This document shows, in pieces, positions 48,963-59,039 of a DNA stretch of 64,000 nt; the stretch's first letter is position 1; each line of letters starts with the position of its first letter. The notes under the pieces were generated by a model. The model searched no databases, had not been told where the DNA came from, and saw nothing but the letters and a program-made list of their open reading frames with translations. This DNA comes from Paenibacillus_AQ nitricinens (GTDB taxonomy: Bacteria; Bacillota; Bacilli; Paenibacillales; Paenibacillaceae): the NCBI RefSeq assembly GCF_052056485.1, contig NZ_CP183948.1:1736001-1800000 (forward strand). The letters run 5' to 3'. A program made the translations under genes and the position numbers.

Positions 48963-50138
48963 ATGAGCACGCAGGAACTTAACAAGAAATTCATCGAAAA
49001 GTACGGGGTAAGCGAGCAAGAAGCTCAAGTATTTTATGCACCAGGCCGTGTTAATCTCATTGGAGAGCACTTGGATTATAACGGTGGATACGTGCTGCCG
49101 GCAGCTTTGGAATTCGGAACAACGTTGATTGTGCGTCCACGCAGTGACAGCAAAGTGAATTTTGCATCTACTAATTTTCCTTATGAAGCATCTATTGATT
49201 ATAGTGAAATTGGCAAGGCCAAAACAGGAGAATGGATCGACTATCCGGTTGGCGTAATGGTTGAATTGGAAAAGAAAAACACGCCAGTAAGCAAAGGTTA
49301 CGATCTACTGTTCCATGGTGATATTCCGAATGGCGCAGGCTTGTCCTCATCGGCTTCTCTTGAAGTTGTAACTGCCTATGCTTTCCTAACTCTTGAAGGC
49401 GGCGACACAGACACCGTTGAGATTGCTCTCTTGTCTCAGCGTGCTGAGAATCAGTATGTAGGTGTAAACTCCGGAATTATGGATCAGTTCGCAGTTGCCA
49501 ATGGCAAACGGGATCATGCAATCCTGCTAATGTGCGACACACTTGAGTACAATTTGGTACCTTTCATTACAGGTGCTTACAAATTGGTTATCGGCAACAC
49601 GAACAAACGCAGAGGACTTGTGGATTCTAAATACAATGAGCGTCGTCAACAGTGTGATGAGGCCTTGTCTATTTTGCAAAAAGAAGTTCCTTCACTAGCT
49701 TATCTGGCACAGCTCAATCGTGAACAGTTCGAAGCACATCAAGATAAAATCACAGATGAAATCGTTAGACGCCGCGCTCGCCATGTAGTGGAAGAGAATC
49801 AACGCGTACTAGAATCCGTTGAGGTATTAAAGAACAATGATCTGAAGCAGTTTGGACAGTTCATGAATGACTCGCATACTTCCTTGCGTGATTTGTATGA
49901 AGTTAGCTGTGAAGAGCTTGATATTATGGTTGAAGAAGCACAGCGTATTCCGGGTACACTTGGTTCTCGTATGACTGGCGCAGGTTTCGGTGGCTGTACT
50001 GTGTCCTTGGTACATGAAGATGATATAGAACGTTTTATTCGTGAAGTAGGCGAGGCATATACGACAAGATCTGGTTTGGTTGGTGAGTTCTACGTTTGCG
50101 GCATCGGTAATGGTGTCCAAGAATTGAAGGGAGTGTAA
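48963..50138 (+). CDS. galK: Galactokinase
   Basis: 391 residues, full length. It phosphorylates galactose at C1 with ATP, the first Leloir step. GHMP-kinase motifs are complete: PGRVNLIGEHLDYNGGYVLP at the start, PNGAGLSSSASLEV for ATP, and MTGAGFGGCTVSLV near the end; the catalytic aspartate is in SGIMDQFAVANG. ATG 48963 is chosen because GGAG lies eight bases before it; the GTG at 48954 overlaps that site. galE follows after four bases. Confidence 0.97.
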   Translation: MSTQELNKKFIEKYGVSEQEAQVFYAPGRVNLIGEHLDYNGGYVLPAALEFGTTLIVRPRSDSKVNFASTNFPYEASIDYSEIGKAKTGEWIDYPVGVMVELEKKNTPVSKGYDLLFHGDIPNGAGLSSSASLEVVTAYAFLTLEGGDTDTVEIALLSQRAENQYVGVNSGIMDQFAVANGKRDHAILLMCDTLEYNLVPFITGAYKLVIGNTNKRRGLVDSKYNERRQQCDEALSILQKEVPSLAYLAQLNREQFEAHQDKITDEIVRRRARHVVEENQRVLESVEVLKNNDLKQFGQFMNDSHTSLRDLYEVSCEELDIMVEEAQRIPGTLGSRMTGAGFGGCTVSLVHEDDIERFIREVGEAYTTRSGLVGEFYVCGIGNGVQELKGV

Positions 50139-50142
50139 TCAG

Positions 50143-51129
50143 ATGGCAATTTTAGTAACAGGTGGAGCAGGGTATATTGGTTCTCATACGGTAGCAGAAC
50201 TGCTGGATCGCGGCGAAGAAGTGGTGGTCATCGACAACCTGCTAACAGGGCATCGTGAGGCGTTACTGGGTGGCAAGCTGTACGAAGGAGATCTGCGTGA
50301 TAAGGAGCTGCTTGGCAAGCTGTTCGCCGAGAATGAGATTGATGCGGTTATACATTTTGCGGCAAGCTCTTTGGTTGGTGAAAGCATGAAGGACCCTGTG
50401 AAATATTATGACAACAACGTATACGGCACACAATGCCTTTTGGAAGCTATGCAAAAAGCTGGCGTGAACAAAATCGTGTTCTCTTCCACAGCTGCAACCT
50501 ACGGTGAACCGGAAAAGGTGCCAATTGAAGAAACAGACCGTACCGAGCCAGCAAACGTATACGGCGAAACTAAGCTGACCATGGAACGCATGATGGCTTG
50601 GTTTGATAAAGTACTAGGAATCAAGTATGTAGCGCTTCGTTACTTTAATGCTGCAGGTGCACATGCTAGTGGCAAAATCGGTGAAGACCATCGTCCGGAA
50701 AGTCATTTGGTTCCGCTGGTATTGCAAACCGCTTTGAAGCAACGAGAGAGCATCGCCGTGTTCGGAGACGACTATCCTACAGAAGACGGTACTTGTGTGC
50801 GCGACTACATTCATGTTAGCGATCTGGCTGACGCCCATGTTCGTGCAGTAACTTATCTGCGTAGCGGAAGCAGCAGTAATATTTTTAACTTGGGAAATGG
50901 ACTTGGTTTCTCGGTGAAACAGGTTATTGAAACTGCAAAGAAAGTCACGGGACTAGAAATCCCTGTAGTTATTCAAGAACGCCGTGCTGGAGATCCTGCT
51001 GTACTGGTAGCTTCCTCCGACAAAGCGCGTTCTATCCTTGGATGGAACCCGCAGCATGCGGACTTAGAGAATATCATTCAAAGCGCCTGGAACTGGCATT
51101 CTGCCAATCCGCAGGGGTACGGAGAATAA
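50143..51129 (+). CDS. galE: UDP-glucose 4-epimerase
   Basis: 328 residues, an SDR enzyme that interconverts UDP-galactose and UDP-glucose. NAD binding is by TGGAGYIGSHTVAELLDRG; the catalytic serine-threonine pair is in FSSTAATYG and the tyrosine-lysine in NVYGETKLTMER. RYFNAAGAH and GTCVRDYIHVSDLADAH are family marks. GGGAG sits before the ATG inside the end of galK. galT follows after a 60-base gap. Confidence 0.97.
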   Translation: MAILVTGGAGYIGSHTVAELLDRGEEVVVIDNLLTGHREALLGGKLYEGDLRDKELLGKLFAENEIDAVIHFAASSLVGESMKDPVKYYDNNVYGTQCLLEAMQKAGVNKIVFSSTAATYGEPEKVPIEETDRTEPANVYGETKLTMERMMAWFDKVLGIKYVALRYFNAAGAHASGKIGEDHRPESHLVPLVLQTALKQRESIAVFGDDYPTEDGTCVRDYIHVSDLADAHVRAVTYLRSGSSSNIFNLGNGLGFSVKQVIETAKKVTGLEIPVVIQERRAGDPAVLVASSDKARSILGWNPQHADLENIIQSAWNWHSANPQGYGE

Positions 51130-51189
51130 GGGGCTTTAGCATAGCTTAACTTAACTAGAGCATGAGACCCTACTTAAGGAGAATTGAAA

Positions 51190-52770
51190 ATGCACAACGA
51201 GAATAAGGTTGCGTCTACTGACCAGAAAGCCTTACATGCGATTGAGCAGCTAGTTCTGTTCGCACAACGTGAGCAGCTCATTGCTCCAACTGATGAAGAC
51301 TATAGCCGTAATGTGCTGCTAGATCAGTTCGGATTTAGTGAGCCGTTCGTTGGCGAGGTCGATCAAAGTCCACTTACAGGTCCGCAGGTTCCACTGGATA
51401 CACTGATTGATTATGGTTTTGAAATCGGATTGATTCCAGAGAATAGCGACACTTACCGTGACTTACTGGATGCTAAGATTATGGGACTCTTAATGGCCCG
51501 TCCATCAGACGTAAATGCGGAGTTCAACCGTTTAGCTGCTGAAAAAGGTATCTCCGCGGCTACAGATCGCTTTTATAAATTAAGCATAGATTCCAACTAT
51601 ATCCGGATGGACCGGATTTCCAAAAATGTCTACTGGCTGCAGGATTCGCCTTACGGTGATATCGAGATGACAATTAATTTGTCCAAGCCTGAGAAGAGCC
51701 CGAAGGAAATTGCTATGGCCCGTTTGCTCCCGCCGCCGGTCTATCCAAAATGTCTGCTGTGCCGCGAGAATGTGGGGTATGCTGGTCGGGTTAATCATCC
51801 GCCGCGTCAGAACCTGCGTGTCATTCCACTTCAGCTGAATAATGAGAAATGGCTCTTTCAGTATTCGCCATATGTTTACTACAACGAGCACTGTATTGTA
51901 TTCCATCATGATCATGTGCCAATGAAGCTTACCAAGGATACCTTGAAGCGGCTGCTTAGCTTCGTGGAATCTTTTCCGCACTATTTTATTGGCTCGAATG
52001 CAGATTTGCCGATTGTGGGCGGATCGATTCTAACGCATGACCATTTTCAAGGTGGACGTCATACCTTCCCTATTCAGAAAGCGCCTAAGGAAGATACGTT
52101 CACGCATGCATCTTATCCGGGTGTCAGCATTAATATCGTAAAATGGCCTATGTCCGTATTACGTTTGAATGGTGTAAATCCGGCGGTATTGCTGGAGTGT
52201 GGTAATGCACTTTATGAAGCTTGGAAAGCGTATAGTGATCCTGAAGCAGAAGTATTGGCGTTCAGCGAAGCTGATGGTGAAGTGCAGCCTCATAATACCG
52301 TTACTCCGATCGTTCGTCGGGCAGAAGATGGCAGCTTCGAGATGGATCTTGTGCTGCGTAATAATCGAACTAACGAGCAATATCCGGAAGGGATTTTCCA
52401 TCCCCATCGGGAGATGCACCATATCAAGAAAGAAAATATCGGCTTGATTGAGGTCATGGGACTCGCAATTCTGCCAGGCCGTCTGAAGGAAGAGCTTGAT
52501 TCTATTGCGAGCATCCTTGCAGGAGATCAAGCGCTATTAGAATCGGTAAAGAATGATCCTAGTCATCCACTTGCGCAGCATGCTGCTTGGGTTCAGGAGC
52601 TTGTAGAGCGTTTCGGAACGGCGTTGCAGCATGATGAAGCCGTCAAGATTGTGCAGAACGAAGTCGGCATCAAGTTTACTCATATTCTTGAACACGCGGG
52701 CGTCTATAAACGGACTCCGGAAGGGCAAGCTGCTTTCCGTCGTTTCGTGAAGAGCTTCGGCGCGTTGTAA
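51190..52770 (+). CDS. galT: UDP-glucose-hexose-1-phosphate uridylyltransferase, type 2
   Basis: 526 residues, the long Firmicute form of GalT. It swaps UMP between UDP-glucose and galactose-1-phosphate. Zinc-type cysteines occur in KCLLCRENVGYAGR; conserved histidines in IVFHHDHVPMKL and ILTHDHFQGGRHTF; NNRTNEQYPEGIFHPHREMH is typical of the type 2 group. ATG 51190 is chosen because AAGGAG lies eight bases upstream; TTG 51184 is too close. Last gene of galKET, followed by a terminator. Confidence 0.96.
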   Translation: MHNENKVASTDQKALHAIEQLVLFAQREQLIAPTDEDYSRNVLLDQFGFSEPFVGEVDQSPLTGPQVPLDTLIDYGFEIGLIPENSDTYRDLLDAKIMGLLMARPSDVNAEFNRLAAEKGISAATDRFYKLSIDSNYIRMDRISKNVYWLQDSPYGDIEMTINLSKPEKSPKEIAMARLLPPPVYPKCLLCRENVGYAGRVNHPPRQNLRVIPLQLNNEKWLFQYSPYVYYNEHCIVFHHDHVPMKLTKDTLKRLLSFVESFPHYFIGSNADLPIVGGSILTHDHFQGGRHTFPIQKAPKEDTFTHASYPGVSINIVKWPMSVLRLNGVNPAVLLECGNALYEAWKAYSDPEAEVLAFSEADGEVQPHNTVTPIVRRAEDGSFEMDLVLRNNRTNEQYPEGIFHPHREMHHIKKENIGLIEVMGLAILPGRLKEELDSIASILAGDQALLESVKNDPSHPLAQHAAWVQELVERFGTALQHDEAVKIVQNEVGIKFTHILEHAGVYKRTPEGQAAFRRFVKSFGAL

Positions 52771-52778
52771 GTTTGGAT

Positions 52779-52825
52779 AGGGGATGTTCTTAAGGCCTTA
52801 GGTCTTAAGGATATCCCCCTTTTTT
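52779..52825 (+). terminator. Terminator of galKET
   Basis: GGGGAT and CTTAAG with CC pair with GG, CTTAAG and ATCCCC in a nested stem, then TTTTTT. Confidence 0.88.
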
Positions 52826-52922
52826 ATGACGCTTGAAGCTACTCCATTTGAATGCAGCTATTCAGAGGTTTATAATACGAGTGGGCACAACATTCTGAAA
52901 TAACTAATGGAGGTTTACACAT

Positions 52923-54086
52923 ATGCGTAATTTTGATTTTTATAATCCTACCAAGTTGATCTTTGGACAGGGTACGCTGGAAGCGTTGAAGACTGAGGTT
53001 CCTAAGTACGGTAAGAATGTATTGTTGATGTACGGTGGCGGTAGTATCAAGCGTAGCGGACTGTACGATAAAGTAATGGCTGAGTTGAGCGCAATAGATG
53101 CTGTGGTCACTGAAATCTCGGGCGTAGAGCCTAATCCACGCCTTTCCACCGTACATAAAGGTGTAGAGCTGTGTCACGAGCATAATATCGACCTCATCCT
53201 CGCAGTAGGCGGCGGTAGCGTATTGGACTGCGCTAAAGCAGTTGCTGTTGGGGCGAAATATGAAGGTGACATGTGGGACTTTGTTGAACGTAAGGCAGCT
53301 GCTCAAGATGCTCTCCCACTCGGTACAGTGCTGACGATGGCAGCTACAGGATCAGAAATGAACAGCGGCTCTGTAATCACTAACGAGGTGACCAAGGAAA
53401 AAATGGGCTGGGGCAGTATTCATGCATTCCCGGCATTTTCGATTCTTGACCCAGAGAATACCTTCACTCTGCCGCGTGATCAGACGGTCTACGGCATGGT
53501 GGATATCATGTCTCATGTTCTGGAACACTATTTCCATAACGACACCAACACACCGGTACAAGACGGTTTCTGTGAGACTTTGCTACGTACGGTGATCGAA
53601 ACCGCACCGAAGCTTATTGAAGATTTGAATAATTACGAACTGCGTGAGACGATCATGTACTGCGGAACAATGGCGCTTAACGGTATGGTTAGCATGGGTT
53701 TTGCAGGAGATTGGGCGACTCACAATATCGAGCACGCAGTATCAGCAGTATACGACATTCCACACGGTGGAGGACTGGCCATTCTGTTCCCGCAATGGAT
53801 GAAATATAATATCGATACGGATCCTGCCCGTTTCCGCAAGCTTGCTGTAAACGTGTTTGGAATTGATCCTACTGGCAAGAACGATAAGGAAATAGGGCTG
53901 GAAGGAATTGCAGCGCTACGTAGCTTCTGGGATTCCATTGGTGCACCGAAGACACTCGCTGATTATGATATTGATGACAGCGAGATCGGCAGTATGGCTG
54001 ATAAGGCTGTTCGTTTCGGACCGTTTGGTAATTTCCGCAAGCTTGACCGTGAGGATGTAGTAGAAATTTATAAAATGGCTCTGTAA
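52923..54086 (+). CDS. Iron-containing alcohol dehydrogenase (butanol dehydrogenase, YugJ-like)
   Basis: 387 residues. It oxidises or reduces alcohols and aldehydes with NAD(P). NAD-binding GGGSVLDCAKAVAVGA and metal ligands in YGMVDIMSHVLEHYFHND, THNIEHAVSAVYDIPHGGG are all present. The N-terminal FDFYNPTKLIFGQGTL is typical of the BdhA/YugJ/YqhD group, many of which act on butanal or other longer aldehydes. AATGGAGG stands before the ATG. Monocistronic. Confidence 0.94.
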   Translation: MRNFDFYNPTKLIFGQGTLEALKTEVPKYGKNVLLMYGGGSIKRSGLYDKVMAELSAIDAVVTEISGVEPNPRLSTVHKGVELCHEHNIDLILAVGGGSVLDCAKAVAVGAKYEGDMWDFVERKAAAQDALPLGTVLTMAATGSEMNSGSVITNEVTKEKMGWGSIHAFPAFSILDPENTFTLPRDQTVYGMVDIMSHVLEHYFHNDTNTPVQDGFCETLLRTVIETAPKLIEDLNNYELRETIMYCGTMALNGMVSMGFAGDWATHNIEHAVSAVYDIPHGGGLAILFPQWMKYNIDTDPARFRKLAVNVFGIDPTGKNDKEIGLEGIAALRSFWDSIGAPKTLADYDIDDSEIGSMADKAVRFGPFGNFRKLDREDVVEIYKMAL

Positions 54087-54148
54087 GTAGATTCATCTAC
54101 GAAAAAGACTATCAGTCTTTATTCTAGAAGACGTACTTGAAAGTCAAG

Positions 54149-54185
54149 GAAGCGATTCTCCTGTTATGGATGAATCGCTTCTTTT
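54149..54185 (+). terminator. Terminator after the alcohol dehydrogenase gene
   Basis: GAAGCGATTC pairs with GAATCGCTTC, then TTTTCG. The rest of 54087-54376 has no gene. Confidence 0.85.
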
Positions 54186-54376
54186 CGTTTATGCTCTACT
54201 GTGGATTTCTCCTCGACATCGTCCCCGATCTCCGCTGCTGCTGACCGCATTTTTCGTACGTTTATCCTCAGAATGGAACTTTTATGGGTGAATATCCAAA
54301 GTTTGTGAAACCAATGACCTACTTTATTCGTTTAAACTAATATGACAGTCCTGAATGAAGACAGGAGGAAGTAAAT

Positions 54377-54913
54377 ATGCAAACGCTGTATTTAGGCTGC
54401 TTGGCGCTAGGCGTCATATTTGCCATAGTCAGCGTCCTGGTGGGTGATGTGATCGGAGATGCTTTGCATGGAGTCTTTGATTTCGTATCCGTAGATTTTC
54501 TGAATCCCACCGTACTGGCAGGAGGAATAACCGTGTTCGGCGGAGCGGGCATTCTTCTAACCCGGTACAGCGCTCTGGAAGCTGGGGCGATCATTGCTTT
54601 GTCTTTGTTAGCCGCCGCTTTTTTGGGAGTACTTATGTATCTAGGGGTGGTTAAGCCCATGGAAAAAAGCGAAATGTCCAATGGTTTCTCAATGAGTGAT
54701 CTGCCTGGCAAGATCGGGGAAATCACAATTCCTGTTCCCGCCACGGGTTATGGTGAGATTATGGTAAAGTTTGGCGCCGGCAATAGCCTGCATACGGCAG
54801 CAAGCTTTGATCATGAGCTGCTTCCGGCAGGGATCAAAGTTGTTGTAGTGGAGGTTAGAGATGGTGTTGCATTGGTGTCAGAATTCGAAAAGAGAAGAGG
54901 AGTGGATCTTTAA
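54377..54913 (+). CDS. NfeD-like membrane protein (YuaF-type)
   Basis: 178 residues. Two or three membrane helices (YLGCLALGVIFAIVSVLVG; IIALSLLAAAFLGVLMYLG) are followed by a C-terminal OB-fold of NfeD type (GKIGEITIPVPATGYGEI; GIKVVVVEVRDGVALVSEF). Such proteins are encoded beside flotillins and help build their membrane assemblies. AGGAGG precedes the ATG. The stop shares its last base with the flotillin ATG (TAATG), so the pair is coupled. Confidence 0.88.
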   Translation: MQTLYLGCLALGVIFAIVSVLVGDVIGDALHGVFDFVSVDFLNPTVLAGGITVFGGAGILLTRYSALEAGAIIALSLLAAAFLGVLMYLGVVKPMEKSEMSNGFSMSDLPGKIGEITIPVPATGYGEIMVKFGAGNSLHTAASFDHELLPAGIKVVVVEVRDGVALVSEFEKRRGVDL

Positions 54914-56487
54914 TGTTCGGTATTCCTGAGTATTTGTTAGTCCCTGCTGTTGTCGTTGCTGTTTTGTTTGTGCTAGGTATCGCATTCTGGGCACGTTACA
55001 AAACTGTTGGACCAGATGAAGGGATGATCGTAACAGGTTCGTTTTTAGGTAAAAATCATATTTCTGACGATGGATCTGGACGTAAGATTAAAATTGTTCG
55101 TGGGGGCGGGGCCTTTATCCTCCCTATCTTTCAGAAGGCTGAATTTATGTCGCTTCTTTCTCATAAACTCGATGTGATGACCCCGGAAGTATATACCGAA
55201 CAAGGGGTTCCGGTTATTGCTGACGGTGTAGCGATTATTAAAGTGGGCAGCTCGACTGAAGATGTGGCGACAGCTGCTGAGCAATTTATGGGCAAACCGA
55301 TTGAAGCGCTGAAGAGCGAAGCACAAGAAGTTCTTGAGGGTCATCTGCGGGCCATTCTCGGTTCGATGACCGTTGAGGAAGTATATCGTAACCGTGACCG
55401 TTTTGCGCAAGAGGTTCAAGGCGTGGCGGCACGTGATCTTAAGAAAATGGGTCTGCAAATTGTTTCCTTTACTATCAAGGATGTGCGAGATAAACATGGA
55501 TATCTTGATGCATTGGGTAAACCGCGAATCGCTGCGGTGAAGCGTGATGCAGAGATCGCTGAAGCAGAAGCAGTGCGGGATGCGAGAATTCAAAAGGCAA
55601 ACGCTGAAGAGCAAGGGCAAAAAGCAGAACTGCTGCGGGATACGAATATCGCCGAAGCCTCTAAGGAAAACCAGCTTAAGGTGGCTGCGTTTAAACGGGA
55701 TCAGGACACGGCGAAAGCGGAAGCCGATCAGGCTTACCATATTCAAGAGGCACGTGCGAAGCAGACCGTTGTTGAAGAGCAAATGAAGGTTGAGCTGGTA
55801 CGTAAGGAACGTGAAATCGATCTACAGGCTAAAGAAATTCAAGTTCGTGAGAAGCAGTACGATGCAGAAGTGAAGAAAAAAGCGGAAGCGGATCGTTACG
55901 CAGTAGAGCAAGCAGCGGAAGCCGATAAGGCGAAGAGAATGCGCGAAGCGGATGCCTTGCAATACAGTATCGAGACGCAAGCTAAGGCTACAGCGGAGCA
56001 GAAGCGCCTTGAAGGTCAAGCGATGGCGGATGCAGAGCTGGCTAAAGGTACCGCGGATGCCGAAGTTATCCGGTTGCGTGGTCTAGCGGAAGCAGAAGCG
56101 AAAGAGAAGCTGGCGGAAGCCTTCCAGAAATTCGGCGAAGCCGCGGTGCTCGATATCATTGTTAAAATGCTGCCTGATTTGGCTGGCCAAATCGCGAAGC
56201 CGCTGGCATCTATTGATAAGCTTACTGTTGTAGATACCGGTAATGGTGAAGGTGCAGCACGTGTCAGCAATTATGTAACACAGTTGATGTCTACGGCTCC
56301 TGAGATGCTGAAGAGTGTCTCTGGAATTGACGTAGAGGCCATGATCAAAGGGCTGACGACTAGATCCTCAGGGTCAACTGGAAGCAAGGCTGTTCCAGTC
56401 GCAACGGCAGCTTCCCTGCCAACTCCAGCAGCATCTGTTGTATCGAGCAAAGCTTCAACTTCTGTGGCTGAGCAACCTGAAGAATAG
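54913..56487 (+). CDS. floT: Flotillin-like protein
   Basis: 524 residues. An N-terminal hydrophobic hairpin (LLVPAVVVAVLFVLGIAFWA) attaches it to the membrane; the SPFH domain follows (about 35-200), with VLEGHLRAILGSMTVEEVY and LGKPRIAAVKRDAEIAEAEA at its end, then a long Ala/Glu/Lys-rich coiled coil to about residue 410. The tail is rich in Ser, Thr, Ala and Pro. Flotillins organise membrane microdomains that hold signalling and secretion proteins. The neighbouring NfeD gene supports the call. Confidence 0.95.
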   Translation: MFGIPEYLLVPAVVVAVLFVLGIAFWARYKTVGPDEGMIVTGSFLGKNHISDDGSGRKIKIVRGGGAFILPIFQKAEFMSLLSHKLDVMTPEVYTEQGVPVIADGVAIIKVGSSTEDVATAAEQFMGKPIEALKSEAQEVLEGHLRAILGSMTVEEVYRNRDRFAQEVQGVAARDLKKMGLQIVSFTIKDVRDKHGYLDALGKPRIAAVKRDAEIAEAEAVRDARIQKANAEEQGQKAELLRDTNIAEASKENQLKVAAFKRDQDTAKAEADQAYHIQEARAKQTVVEEQMKVELVRKEREIDLQAKEIQVREKQYDAEVKKKAEADRYAVEQAAEADKAKRMREADALQYSIETQAKATAEQKRLEGQAMADAELAKGTADAEVIRLRGLAEAEAKEKLAEAFQKFGEAAVLDIIVKMLPDLAGQIAKPLASIDKLTVVDTGNGEGAARVSNYVTQLMSTAPEMLKSVSGIDVEAMIKGLTTRSSGSTGSKAVPVATAASLPTPAASVVSSKASTSVAEQPEE

Positions 56488-56597
56488 TTAAAGCAATAAC
56501 TACTAGAATGATTTAACTTAAGGTAAGCTCGGTGATTGCTACCGGGCTTACTCTAGGTTTCTAGGTCTTAGCTATAGAATGGGAGAGGTGCGCGAGC

Positions 56598-57305
56598 GTG
56601 CAACTAATTTTAGACCATATCCATAAAAGCTTCGATGGTAAACAGGTGATTAAAGATGCAGATTTCACCTTTGAAAGAGGGAAGATCTATGGGCTACTCG
56701 GACGGAATGGAGCAGGTAAAACCACACTTTTCAATTGCCTAAGTGGTGAGATTCCAATGGATAGCGGAGCTGCCTTTATTGGTGAGAAGGATAGTACCCG
56801 TCCGCTTCGTGACGAGGACATCGGATATGTATTTTCCCTACCCATTTTGCCTGAGTTTCTGACAGGTTATGAGTTCGTTAAGTTTTATATGGACATTAAC
56901 CGTGAGAAGATCGATCCGGATAAAAGCATTGAAGATTATTTTTCCATTATTAAGTTTGAGGAAGAAGATCGACACCGGCTGATTAAGGGTTATTCCCACG
57001 GGATGAAGAATAAAATCCAAATGCTCTGCTTTATCATTACTCGCCCGCCTTTGATTTTGCTAGATGAGCCCTTAACTTCTTTTGATGTGGTTGTGGCTCT
57101 TGAGATCAAGAAATTGCTGCGTGAGATGAAGCAGGATCACATCATTATTTTTTCTACGCATATTTTACAATTAGCCGCCGATTTATGTGACGAGTTGGTT
57201 ATTCTAAATCATGGAACCCTTCAAGAAATTCCGCGTGAGACTCTGCAAAGTCCAGAATTTGAGGAGCAAATTATAGCTTTACTTCAGGATGGCAACAATG
57301 ATTAG
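56598..57305 (+). CDS. ABC transporter ATP-binding protein
   Basis: 235 residues. Walker A is GLLGRNGAGKTTLFNCLSG; the signature loop reads YSHGMKNKIQM, a departure from LSGGQ common in exporter-type families; Walker B is LILLDEPLTSFD and the switch histidine lies in IFSTHILQLAADLCDEL. It starts with GTG, seven bases after GAGAGGTG. The last eight bases overlap the permease gene behind it. A lantibiotic- or antibiotic-type export role is possible, but the substrate is unknown. Confidence 0.92.
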   Translation: MQLILDHIHKSFDGKQVIKDADFTFERGKIYGLLGRNGAGKTTLFNCLSGEIPMDSGAAFIGEKDSTRPLRDEDIGYVFSLPILPEFLTGYEFVKFYMDINREKIDPDKSIEDYFSIIKFEEEDRHRLIKGYSHGMKNKIQMLCFIITRPPLILLDEPLTSFDVVVALEIKKLLREMKQDHIIIFSTHILQLAADLCDELVILNHGTLQEIPRETLQSPEFEEQIIALLQDGNND

Positions 57306-58911
57306 TACACTTCGCAGCATTCAGAGGATTAGAGGTTCGTCCGGAGCCAATCGGCTGATTTACTATTTCAAGATGCTACCTGTTCTTGGCAAACTTTTAA
57401 ATGGGGATATTTATTCTAACATTGCACTAAAACAACTCTTCGCTGGGATAGTACTTGCATTGAAGGTGGTGTGGGGGTTTTTAGGCAAGTTTGCCTATTT
57501 GGGAATTGTGATCTATTTGCCAATTGTCCTCACACACAAAGAATTGCCGCTCGCCGAACAGTATGCTTTGTTCTTACATATTTTTATAATTCTTAGCTTT
57601 ATTGTGGCTGCGGTTTCGAATGTGTTTATATTAGAGCCCAAACGGGATAAATATATATGTGTGAAGCTGATGAGAATTCAGGCTAAACAGTATATGCATG
57701 CTACACTTTTGCTTAAAGGGCTAACGTTCTTTTTATATTTTATTCCGGCATTAACCGTGTTTGCGGGCTTTTTTGGGGCCCCGTTGTGGCATGGCGTATG
57801 GCTTGCACTACTGTTAACGGCTTGGAGAATAGTCACCGAGGCGCTGAATCTTTGGTTTTTTGACAAAAAAGGAATTGTGTTAGTTAAAAAGATGAGCTGG
57901 GTATGGTCGGTGATTGGACTAGGTGCTCTATTTGCCTATATGCCCCTTTATCTAGGATATGCTTTCGTAAATGATGCGACAGGATTTAGTATCCCAGTGA
58001 GTCTTGTGATCGTTGTACTTGGAGGAATTGCAGCTGTGTATATTGGAAAATATCCTAACTACCGCAGCGCTGTAGACGTCGTTACCAAGATAGATGATCC
58101 ACTGCTGGATATGAACCGGATGATGAAAGAAGCAAGGGTAGCAGATGTTCAGACCAAGGAGAAGGACTTTTCGTTGGAAGAACTTAAGGGGAAAGCTTTT
58201 CAAGGAAAAAAAGGTTACGCCTACCTGAATGCTATTTTTTTCTCCAGACATAAACGCTTGTTAATTCAACCCATCCAGAGACGCTTAATTATCATTGGTG
58301 TGCTCTTTATAGCGGCTGTTCTAATCATACTCATTTCGCCGGAGACTTCGTCTAAGTATACGACTTATCTGCTTGATGGACTTCCCTTTTTTGTATTTAT
58401 TATGAACTATACCTCTATAGGTGAGCGCGTATGCAAAGCGATGTTTTACAATTGTGATTTAAGCTTGTTGCGCTATGGATTCTATCGTGAGCAAGCTGCG
58501 ATTCTGGACAATTTTAAGATTCGTCTTATTAAATTGAGTGGCCTTAATCTTCTTCCTGCTGTCGCCATATGTTTAGCATGTACTCTACTGTTTCTATTCT
58601 CGGGTGAGGATTGGGGGTTGAGGGATGCGTTGATTTTTTGGGTGACGATTCTGTGTCTTTCCTTGTTCTTCTCCGTGCATCACTTGTTCATGTATTATAT
58701 TTTTCAACCATACAGCACGGAGCTCAATATGAAGAATCCATTCTTTTTTATCGTCAATAGCGTTGTATTAGGACTAAGCGTGGCTTCTATCGGATTCCCA
58801 AAAGGATCGTCAATTTTTACACTAGTTGTTCTTGTGGGAACGATTGCTTATATGGTTATTGCCCTCACATTGGTATATAAGTTCTCCAGCAGAACTTTCC
58901 GGGTAAAATAG
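57298..58911 (+). CDS. Large ABC permease-like membrane protein
   Basis: 537 residues, about twelve membrane helices in two groups separated by a soluble stretch near 260-310 (KIDDPLLDMNRMMKEARVAD). I do not recognise a named family; it is an ABC-2-like permease by position only. ATG 57298 overlaps the ATPase stop by eight bases and has AGGATGG before it; ATG 57289 is possible as well. The ATPase and this protein very likely form one transporter. The gene ends about 130 bases before glcT, with no clear terminator in between. Confidence 0.8.
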   Translation: MISTLRSIQRIRGSSGANRLIYYFKMLPVLGKLLNGDIYSNIALKQLFAGIVLALKVVWGFLGKFAYLGIVIYLPIVLTHKELPLAEQYALFLHIFIILSFIVAAVSNVFILEPKRDKYICVKLMRIQAKQYMHATLLLKGLTFFLYFIPALTVFAGFFGAPLWHGVWLALLLTAWRIVTEALNLWFFDKKGIVLVKKMSWVWSVIGLGALFAYMPLYLGYAFVNDATGFSIPVSLVIVVLGGIAAVYIGKYPNYRSAVDVVTKIDDPLLDMNRMMKEARVADVQTKEKDFSLEELKGKAFQGKKGYAYLNAIFFSRHKRLLIQPIQRRLIIIGVLFIAAVLIILISPETSSKYTTYLLDGLPFFVFIMNYTSIGERVCKAMFYNCDLSLLRYGFYREQAAILDNFKIRLIKLSGLNLLPAVAICLACTLLFLFSGEDWGLRDALIFWVTILCLSLFFSVHHLFMYYIFQPYSTELNMKNPFFFIVNSVVLGLSVASIGFPKGSSIFTLVVLVGTIAYMVIALTLVYKFSSRTFRVK

Positions 58912-59039
58912 AACGCGGGTATCCTTCTAATATCGGAATGTTGATGATATGATGGTAACGAGAGTTTTTTAATCGTACCGTTTCATGTTGCGTTTGCTGC
59001 TTGGAAGTCAGGTGTTTAGAGATAAAAGAGGTGGCAATA

